Assembly: GCA_030591195.1 (NCBI GenBank)
Contig: JAUVBO010000030.1
Location: 1-11,390, forward strand
Direction of reading: 5' to 3'
DNA length: 11,390 bases
Source of the DNA: Pseudomonadota bacterium
Lineage (GTDB): Bacteria > Myxococcota > Polyangia > GCA-2747355 > JACKDQ01
The notes under the pieces were generated by a model. That model ran no database searches. It was given only the letters and a program-made list of their open reading frames with translations, and had not been told where the DNA came from. Made by a program: the position numbers and the translations under genes. This document shows, piece by piece, positions 6,703-11,390 of this stretch (positions within the stretch are counted from its first letter, which is position 1; every line of letters starts with the position of its first letter).

Positions 6703-7398
6703 CTAGCTGCTGAACCGCGCCCGACCGGCGGCGGTGGAGAGGATCAACGGCCGCCCGGCGCCCGCTGGGCGGACGAAGACGGCGAGCTCACCTCCTCGTG
6801 AGCCGAAACGCCGGCGGACCTTGAGTGAGGGCGTGTTGAGCGCGGCGATCCACGACACCGTGCGCTGGCAGCCGAGGTCGCGGGCGTGGCGCTTGCCGGT
6901 GGCGATCAGCAGCGGGTGCATCCCCTTGCCCCGCGAGGCCGGCGAGACGAAGGCGTCGTAGTGCAGCACCTCCGTCGGGCCGACCTGCATCGTCGCCCGC
7001 AGGTGGGGTTGCCAGCGCGACGAGAAGCCGAGCCAGGCGTAGCCCAGGACGGTGTCCTCCCTCCGGGCGACGACCACTCGATCTTCCCGGGCGAACCGCC
7101 GTCGGACCTCCGCCGCGGTGATCGTGCCCGTGGCGGCCAGCTGCTCGACGACCGCGCCGTCCTGCTCGTCGTCAGCGAAGACCTGCACCTCGAGCCCCGC
7201 TGGCGGCAGCAGCTCGGGGATCGGACGACGAAGATCAGTCTCGAAGATACGGATCACGCGCACCGAGATCAGGGGCCGCGCCAGCTCGCGAGCAGCGATC
7301 AGGGCGAAGCGCAGCGGACCGCGCCAGCGTAGCACCTCGGGCGCGATCGACACGCGCTCCTCGATCCACTGCCGGGCTCGAGTGGGCACCCACGACAT
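6703..7398 (-). CDS. GNAT-family N-acetyltransferase
   Basis: A 231-residue protein. The start at 7398 is chosen because AGGAG lies 7 nt upstream; starts at 7416 and 7452 have no ribosome binding site. The GNAT core spans about residues 69-215: a long AEVRRRF region, a central strand pair (RVVVARREDTVLGYAWLGF), then motif A, HYDAFVSPASRGKGMHPLLI (147-166), whose RGKGM matches the acetyl-CoA pyrophosphate-binding Q/RxxGxG/A loop. The late RTVSWIAALNTPSLKVRRR region contains the NTPS..VRRRFG pattern of the C-terminal motif. The N-terminal ~65 residues are a basic helical extension. The substrate cannot be predicted. It lies 78 nt downstream of EF-G on the same strand, so read-through or its own promoter (TTGACA at 7452-7447) are both possible. 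It converges on the lipoprotein gene ending at 6678, with 24 bp between. Confidence 0.85.
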   Translation of the reverse strand: MSWVPTRARQWIEERVSIAPEVLRWRGPLRFALIAARELARPLISVRVIRIFETDLRRPIPELLPPAGLEVQVFADDEQDGAVVEQLAATGTITAAEVRRRFAREDRVVVARREDTVLGYAWLGFSSRWQPHLRATMQVGPTEVLHYDAFVSPASRGKGMHPLLIATGKRHARDLGCQRTVSWIAALNTPSLKVRRRFGSRGGELAVFVRPAGAGRPLILSTAAGRARFSS

Positions 7399-7446
7399 CG
7401 GCGATCTCCTGGACATCGTCGTAGAATCGGTGTCGCGGCGTTGGGC

Positions 7447-7456
7447 TGTCAAGCGG
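7447..7456 (-). promoter_or_regulatory. Possible -35 element for the acetyltransferase gene
   Basis: On the minus strand this reads CCGCTTGACA, a perfect sigma-70 -35 hexamer 48 nt before the start at 7398. The best -10 (GATTCT at 7428-7423, 18-bp spacing) matches only 3 of 6. The identical decamer CCGCTTGACA also occurs ahead of the EF-G gene at 9654-9663. Confidence 0.35.
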
Positions 7457-7476
7457 CGGCGGTAGTGGGGACGCTG

Positions 7477-9570
7477 TCAGCGGCGCCGATCGCGCCTCGC
7501 CGTCACCACCGCCGCGGCGAGCTGCTCGGGTAGCGGCGTGTAGCCGTCGAACTCCATCGAGCAGTTGGCGCGGCCCGACGAGAGCGAGCGCAGGGTGGTG
7601 GCGTAGCCGAACATCTCGGCCAGCGGCGCCCGGGCATCGATCTTCTGCGAGCCCTTACGGTAGCGTCGCATCCCCAGCACCCGGCTGCGCCGGCCGCCGA
7701 GGTCGGCCAGCACGTCGCCCAGGCAGGCGTCCGGGGCGGCGATCTCGATCTTCATCGTCGGCTCGAGCAGCTGGGGCCCGGCCTTGCGCACCGCCTCGGT
7801 CATCGCCTCGGCGGCGCACTTGCGGAAGGCGAGCTCCGAGGAGTCGACCGTGTGGGTCGAGCCGTCGACGACCACCACCTTGACGCCGACCACCGGGTAC
7901 CTGGCGACCACCCCGCGGGCCAGGGCGTCCTCGCAGCCGGCCTTGATCGAGGGCATGAAGTTGCGCGGGATGTGGCCGCCGACGACCACCGAGTCGAAGG
8001 AAAACCCGCCCTCGGGGTCCGGTTCGACGCGCATCACGATGTGAGCGAACATCCCCCGGCCGCCGGTCTGCTTGACCAGCCGGTGATTGATCTCCACCGG
8101 CTTGGTGATCGTCTCGCGGTAGGCGACGATCGGCACCGAGGTGGTCACGGCGACGCCGAACTCGCGCCGCAGGCGATCGACGGTGACCTCGAGGTGTAGC
8201 TCACCCATCCCCGAGATGATCGTCTCGCGGGTCTCGTCGTCGTTGTGGAAGACGAAGGTCGGGTCCTCGAGCGCGACCTTCCGCAGGGCCTTGCCGAGGG
8301 ACTCGTCGTCCTCGCGGGTGTTCGAGGCGATCGCCATGCTGATCACGGGATTCGGCACGTGGATCCGCTCGAGCAGCAGCGGCGCCTCCTCGTCGCAGAG
8401 GGTGTCGCCGGTGGTGGTGTTCTTCAGCCCGACCAGGGCGACGATCGCGCCCGGTCCAGCCTGCTTGATCTCGTGCCGGTGCTTGGCCTCGATCTGGAGG
8501 ATGCGGCCGATGCGCTCGCGGCCGCCCTTGGTCGAGTTGCGTACCGTCTGGCCCTGGCTCAGGGTCCCGGAGTAGATGCGGGTGAAGATCTGCTGGCCGA
8601 CGAACGGGTCGTGGATCGCCTTGAACGAGAGCGCAGCGAGGGCGTCGTCCGGGCTCGGCCGGCGGGTCACTGCCCGGTCCGGGTCGTCGACGTCGGTGCC
8701 GACGATGGCGCCGGCGTCGAGGGGCGAGGGCAGCAGCTGACAGAGCGTGTCGAGCAGCAGGGGGATGCCCTTGTTCTTGTAGGCCGCGCTGCAGAGCACC
8801 GGCGTGAACAGCGAGGCGACGGTGCCGCGCCGCGCCGCGCGCCAGAGCAGCGCCGGCTCGATCGCCTCATCGTCGAGGTAGCGCCGCATCAGCTCGTCGT
8901 CGAACTCGGCGAGCCCTTCGATCATCTCGCGCCGCGCGGCGGCGGCCCGCTGCTGCAGCTCGGCGGGCAGGGTGCTCAGCGCCGCCCAGCCGCCGCCGTT
9001 GCCCGGCGACGGCTCGTCGGTCTCGACCTCGGCCCGCTGCTCGATCAGGTCGATCGCCCCGTCGAACTCGGCGCCGGCGCCGATCGGCAGCTGCAGGGCG
9101 AGTGGCCGCGCGTCGAGCCGCTCGCCGAGCGAAGCGATGCAGGCGGCGAAGTCGGCGCCCTCGCGATCCATCTTGTTGACCAGCGCCAGCCGAGGCACCC
9201 GGTAGCGGTCGGCCTGGTTCCAGACCGTCTCCGACTGGGGCTCGACCCCGGCCACGGCACAGAACACCGCCACCATGCCGTCGATCACCCGCAGCGAGCG
9301 CTCGACCTCGACGGTGAAGTCGACGTGTCCGGGGGTGTCGATGATGTTGATCCGGTGATCGTTCCACTCGCAGGAGATAGCCGCCGAGGCGATGGTGATC
9401 CCGCGCTGCTGCTCCTCCTGCATGAAGTCCATCGTCGCCTGGCCGTCGTGGACCTCGCCCATCCGTCGCGTCACGCCCGAGAAGAAGAGGATCCTCTCGG
9501 TGACGGTGGTCTTGCCGGCGTCGATGTGCGCGGCGATGCCGATGTTGCGCACCTTGTGGATCGAGGACAT
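7477..9570 (-). CDS. fusA: Translation elongation factor G (EF-G), probably a paralogue
   Basis: A 697-residue protein of normal EF-G length, starting at the ATG at 9570 (an upstream TTG at 9606 would add 12 residues through a repeat region and is less likely). It is the GTPase that drives tRNA and mRNA translocation on the ribosome, or ribosome recycling in some subfamilies. The G-domain motifs are intact: AHIDAGKT (14-21), RGITI (56-60), DTPGH (78-82), NKMD (132-135) and SAAYKNKG (261-268). Domains II-V are present, including GMGELHLEV, and a C-terminal region with EMFGYATTLRSLSSGRA. The domain IV tip reads DGSTHTVDSSE (569-579): the tip His is kept, but neighbours that are usually Tyr and Asp are Thr. 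The gene stands apart from rpsL-rpsG-tuf, which fits an accessory EF-G such as the spdEFG forms described in delta-proteobacteria. Phylogeny would be needed to decide between primary and accessory. Confidence 0.93.
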   Translation of the reverse strand: MSSIHKVRNIGIAAHIDAGKTTVTERILFFSGVTRRMGEVHDGQATMDFMQEEQQRGITIASAAISCEWNDHRINIIDTPGHVDFTVEVERSLRVIDGMVAVFCAVAGVEPQSETVWNQADRYRVPRLALVNKMDREGADFAACIASLGERLDARPLALQLPIGAGAEFDGAIDLIEQRAEVETDEPSPGNGGGWAALSTLPAELQQRAAAARREMIEGLAEFDDELMRRYLDDEAIEPALLWRAARRGTVASLFTPVLCSAAYKNKGIPLLLDTLCQLLPSPLDAGAIVGTDVDDPDRAVTRRPSPDDALAALSFKAIHDPFVGQQIFTRIYSGTLSQGQTVRNSTKGGRERIGRILQIEAKHRHEIKQAGPGAIVALVGLKNTTTGDTLCDEEAPLLLERIHVPNPVISMAIASNTREDDESLGKALRKVALEDPTFVFHNDDETRETIISGMGELHLEVTVDRLRREFGVAVTTSVPIVAYRETITKPVEINHRLVKQTGGRGMFAHIVMRVEPDPEGGFSFDSVVVGGHIPRNFMPSIKAGCEDALARGVVARYPVVGVKVVVVDGSTHTVDSSELAFRKCAAEAMTEAVRKAGPQLLEPTMKIEIAAPDACLGDVLADLGGRRSRVLGMRRYRKGSQKIDARAPLAEMFGYATTLRSLSSGRANCSMEFDGYTPLPEQLAAAVVTARRDRRR

Positions 9571-9588
9571 TGCGGAGGAGCCCTTCTG

Positions 9589-9652
9589 TGTGCCTGCCCG
9601 GAGCAAGCAGTGTGCCCGCCCGAAGGCAGGCAGTGTGCCTGCCTGCGGGCGG
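9589..9652. repeat. Three direct repeats and a long palindrome upstream of EF-G
   Basis: TGTGCCYGCCYG occurs at 9589-9600, 9611-9622 and 9634-9645, spaced 22 and 23 bp; the last two extend to the 16-mer pattern GCAGTGTGCCYGCCYG. Superimposed on them is a palindrome: CCGCCCG (9616-9622) with CGGGCGG (9646-9652), and GGCAGGCA (9625-9632) with TGCCTGCC (9636-9643), a 15-bp stem with one 2-nt mismatch and a GTG loop. It lies 19-82 bp upstream of the EF-G start. The roughly two-turn repeat spacing would suit a DNA-binding regulator; no T run makes it a terminator. Confidence 0.7.
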
Positions 9653-9659
9653 TTGTCAA
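9632..9659 (-). promoter_or_regulatory. Possible sigma-70 promoter of EF-G inside the palindrome
   Basis: On the minus strand TTGACA (9659-9654) is followed after 16 bp by CACACT (9637-9632), a weak -10 (3 of 6). Transcription would begin near 9625, about 55 nt ahead of the start codon. The palindrome covers the -10 region, so a protein bound there could repress. Confidence 0.35.
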
Positions 9660-9721
9660 GCGGGGTGCGGGAGTCGCTAGGACCAGCAGCGGCTCTTGCC
9701 GTCCCTCGGCGATCACCGGCC

Positions 9722-9760
9722 CGTGTACACGATCACGTTGACTGATGGACACGGCGTGAT
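9722..9760. promoter_or_regulatory. Palindromes in the EF-G / lipoprotein divergent gap
   Basis: CGTGTACACG (9722-9731) is a perfect 10-bp palindrome. Immediately after it, ATCACG (9732-9737) and CGTGAT (9755-9760) are inverted copies flanking a -35-like TTGACT (9738-9743) on the plus strand. These are operator-like but unproven, and no good -10 follows at the right distance. Confidence 0.28.
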
Positions 9761-9815
9761 AGCCCGCAGATGAAAAGAGCATGAGACAAGGACGCCCCGC
9801 GCGACACGTAGGGCT

Positions 9816-10541
9816 ATGATGTCCCATGCTCGCACGACACCCTTGTTCGATGGCTTGCGTCCCCTGGCGGCTGTCGTGGCCTGGCTGGTGCTCGGGCACG
9901 GCTGCTCTGCACCCAACGATGCCCTCCGCCGGTCCGAGCCCGCGGACCGGGATCTGACAGCGCTCTCTTTCCGCGATGGTGGCCCCCCCCCGGCGCCCGC
10001 GCCGTCGGCCCCCGATGCAGGCGCGGCCGACCTGGCAGCAGCTGACCTGATGGCGGCCGATGCGGCGCCAGACCTGACGTCTGATCTCGCCGCGCCGGAC
10101 CTCGTCGCACCCGACTCGACCTTCGACACGGCGGCGCCCGACCTGACGTTCGATCTTGCCGGGTCCGATCTGGCCGCGCCTGACCTGATGACCCCGGACC
10201 TGGGCCCGCCCGCCTGCGGAGCCCTCGACGGAGTGGCCGGCGCGTGCAGCCGGGCCGGCCTCAACCTGATGACCGGTCTGTCCGGCTGTGGCACGCCCCA
10301 CTGCTGTTCGGGCTGCTTGGCCTCGCAGCCTGCCGGCTTGGCGGTCCAGTATTTCGACGGCTGGCGGTGCAACTTTTGTGAGACCTGTCAGCAAACCAAC
10401 GCCACCACCTCCAGCGGTAGGTGGTGTTTGTTCAGCCCGCCGTTTGCCGGGATCTGGGAGAGCAACAGCTGCGCGGGGTGCTGCCCCGCCGCCTGCGACC
10501 GGCGCAGCTGCTTGCCCAACGAGGTGAAGTGCGTGCCGTGA
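9816..10541 (+). CDS. Asp/Ala-linker lipoprotein with a small Cys-rich domain
   Basis: A 241-residue protein. It starts at tandem ATGs at 9816 and 9819; a weak TAGGG (9809-9813) favours the second. Residues 1-30 form a signal sequence ending in LGHGC, a lipobox-like site with an atypical His at -2. Residues 57-63 are a proline run encoded by a C9 tract (9983-9991). Residues 67-129 are a low-complexity linker built on DL/PDL units (AADLAAADL, AAPDLVAPD, AAPDLMTPD). Residues 134-240 form a compact domain with 16 Cys, including HCCSGC, CNFCETC and CAGCC, which could make eight disulfides or bind metal. I do not recognise this domain. The architecture of anchor, acidic spacer and exposed domain is typical of predicted myxobacterial surface lipoproteins. 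It is divergent from EF-G, with 245 bp between. Confidence 0.82.
   Translation: MMSHARTTPLFDGLRPLAAVVAWLVLGHGCSAPNDALRRSEPADRDLTALSFRDGGPPPAPAPSAPDAGAADLAAADLMAADAAPDLTSDLAAPDLVAPDSTFDTAAPDLTFDLAGSDLAAPDLMTPDLGPPACGALDGVAGACSRAGLNLMTGLSGCGTPHCCSGCLASQPAGLAVQYFDGWRCNFCETCQQTNATTSSGRWCLFSPPFAGIWESNSCAGCCPAACDRRSCLPNEVKCVP
10014..10202 (+). repeat. Low-complexity DL/PDL linker repeats
   Basis: This codes for about 63 residues made of short degenerate units (A/P)-D-L-x-x, with the DNA motif GACCTG or GACCTC repeated about every 9-15 bp. It acts as an acidic spacer between the lipid anchor and the Cys-rich domain. Slippage or recombination here could change spacer length. Confidence 0.65.
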
Positions 10542-10681
10542 CCGGTCGGCCAGCCGCCAACCCTTGTCATCAGCTGTGAGATCCTGCTCGATTCTGCGGT
10601 GTTGCCGCGGCGGGGACCGGGCACGTGGCTTGCTTCCGTTGTCGGTTGCTTTCGTCTTCGGCCACACGAAAGGACGGCAGG

Positions 10682-11224
10682 ATGACCCGGTTGATCGTCA
10701 CAGGACTGTGTTTTTGCCTGGCGCTCGCGGCCAGCGGGGGCGCCACGGCCGAGCGGTCGACATCGGCCCAGATCCGTACCAGCTTCGGCCAGCAGCGCGC
10801 CAAGCTCGCCGCGCGCTTTGGCAAGACCCGCGTCAGGCAGCGGCTGGTGACGATCCGCAGAGGCGTCGGGCAGGGGCTCGCGGCGGTCCGTTCGGCCGCG
10901 CGGATGCTGAAGCACGGCGTGCGGCCGCGCTTCGGCCGCGCCGATGCAAGGACCTCGATCACCTTCCGCCAGGGCGGACAAGACCTCGCCCGACTGGAGC
11001 TGAGCAACAACCTCCAGGGCCAGCGGGTGATTCAGATCAAGAACCTGCGCTACAACGACAGTTCCTTCACCCAGGTGGCCAAGGGCAACGGCCAGTGGTT
11101 GATCGCGAAGCCCGGGGCAAAGTCGCAGCCGCACGCGACCAAGCCGCTGTTTCGCGGGCCGGGTGACGTCCTGCGCAAGATCGAGCGAGTCATGGCGGCG
11201 CCGAGGCTGCCCCCGGGGAGCTGA
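10682..11224 (+). CDS. Small basic secreted protein of unknown function
   Basis: A 180-residue protein. The ATG at 10682 follows AAAGGA (10669-10674) by 7 nt and begins a classical signal peptide (MTRLIVTG, hydrophobic to about residue 19, probable cleavage after ATA at 21-23). An upstream in-frame TTG near 10625 would bury the signal, so I reject it. Residues 30-90 are strongly basic and look helical (RTSFGQQRAKLAARFGKTRV and onward). Residues 91-145 look like beta strands (TSITFRQGG, RLELSNN, RVIQIKNLRY, QWLIAK), and residues 160-174 like a short amphipathic helix. No lipobox, no membrane segment after the signal and no recognised family. The FG-x2-RA...FG spacing loosely recalls the Arg-rich tail of the protein at 4142. 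A nucleic-acid or acidic-polymer binding role would fit the charge, but that is inference. Confidence 0.78.
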   Translation: MTRLIVTGLCFCLALAASGGATAERSTSAQIRTSFGQQRAKLAARFGKTRVRQRLVTIRRGVGQGLAAVRSAARMLKHGVRPRFGRADARTSITFRQGGQDLARLELSNNLQGQRVIQIKNLRYNDSSFTQVAKGNGQWLIAKPGAKSQPHATKPLFRGPGDVLRKIERVMAAPRLPPGS

Positions 11225-11264
11225 TGAGACGATCGGTCGTGACTTCGTTGGTGTTGCTCGGCGG

Positions 11265-11390
11265 TCAACGTCGCTGCCTGCGCCCGATCCCGAGCAACAA
11301 CGACAGCAGCACGATCGATAGCGCGGCGGCAGGCTGCTGGGGGTCGGCCACCGCGCATCCGCCGCTCGAGCTGCCCTGACCTGGCTCGGA
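11265..11390 (-). CDS. C-terminal end of a MYXO-CTERM-type surface protein (partial)
   Basis: This is the last 41 codons of a minus-strand gene entering from the right edge, ending at TGA (11265-11267). The tail reads Ser/Gly-rich, then SGGCAVADPQQPAAA, then a hydrophobic segment (LSIVLLSLLLGIG), then RRQRR and stop. A Gly-Cys before a short membrane segment and a terminal Arg cluster is the MYXO-CTERM plan (TIGR03901), a sorting signal of myxobacterial surface proteins cut and anchored through the Cys by myxosortase. The catalytic or binding part of the protein is outside the window. It converges on the gene ending at 11224, with 40 bp between. Only one Cys is present, where some members have two, so a plain C-terminal membrane anchor is the main alternative. 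Confidence 0.72.
   Translation of the reverse strand, partial: SEPGQGSSSGGCAVADPQQPAAALSIVLLSLLLGIGRRQRR

Noticed and set aside
8245..9741. Long plus-strand frame opposite EF-G
   Set aside because: Antisense of a fully conserved EF-G; composition and lack of a ribosome binding site mark it as a shadow.
9471..10667. Long minus-strand frame opposite the lipoprotein at 9816 and the EF-G leader
   Set aside because: Arg/Gly/Ala-rich antisense frame running into EF-G out of phase, with no start signal.
11224..11379. Plus-strand 51-codon ORF whose ATG overlaps the stop of the gene at 10682 (ATGA-type overlap)
   Set aside because: It has no ribosome binding site of its own beyond the coding end and a composition unlike a protein, and it lies antisense to the MYXO-CTERM-like tail, which is far more specific.

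Overview
The window is GC-rich DNA that looks like an accessory region of a myxobacterium-type genome (Myxococcota or close relatives). The taxonomic evidence is the density of secreted and lipid-anchored proteins built from Cys-rich repeats, MopE-type metal-binding motifs (CDGxDNDCDGxxD), Asp/Ala/Pro-rich linkers after the lipobox, and a C-terminal tail at the right edge that matches the MYXO-CTERM surface-anchoring pattern. No rRNA, tRNA, CRISPR array, transposase or phage gene was seen.

Layout. Left edge: the first 51 codons of a minus-strand lipoprotein (1-153). A divergent intergenic region follows (154-647) with one strong hairpin and a doubtful 43-codon ORF. A plus-strand block then begins: an extremely Cys-rich repeat lipoprotein (648-2099) overlaps a second lipoprotein (2090-3940), which has three MopE-type motifs and a roughly 400-residue helix-rich domain of unknown function. 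These two form an apparent operon that ends in a possible terminator (T6 run at 4051-4056). After an AT-rich gap comes a secreted protein with a beta-type domain, a ComEA-like helix-hairpin-helix DNA-binding domain and an Arg-rich tail (4142-4936). A third Cys-rich lipoprotein follows, with tandem repeats, MopE-type motifs and a possible pre-peptidase-like C-terminal domain (5122-6678).

The middle holds two minus-strand housekeeping-type genes: a GNAT-family acetyltransferase (6703-7398) downstream of a free-standing translation elongation factor G (7477-9570). The EF-G is not in a ribosomal-protein operon and may be a paralogue. A 3-copy direct repeat and a 15-bp-stem palindrome lie just upstream of it, overlapping a TTGACA box.

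The right part has a divergent Asp/Ala-linker Cys-rich lipoprotein (9816-10541), a small basic secreted protein (10682-11224) and, converging on it, the last 41 codons of a minus-strand gene with the MYXO-CTERM-like tail (11265-11390).

How the genes may work together. At least six of the nine solid genes encode exported or surface-anchored products with metal-binding, disulfide-rich or nucleic-acid-binding character. The EF-G and GNAT genes appear to be an unrelated island between them. A joint role, such as binding extracellular DNA or polysaccharide at the cell surface, is my inference and is not shown by the sequence.
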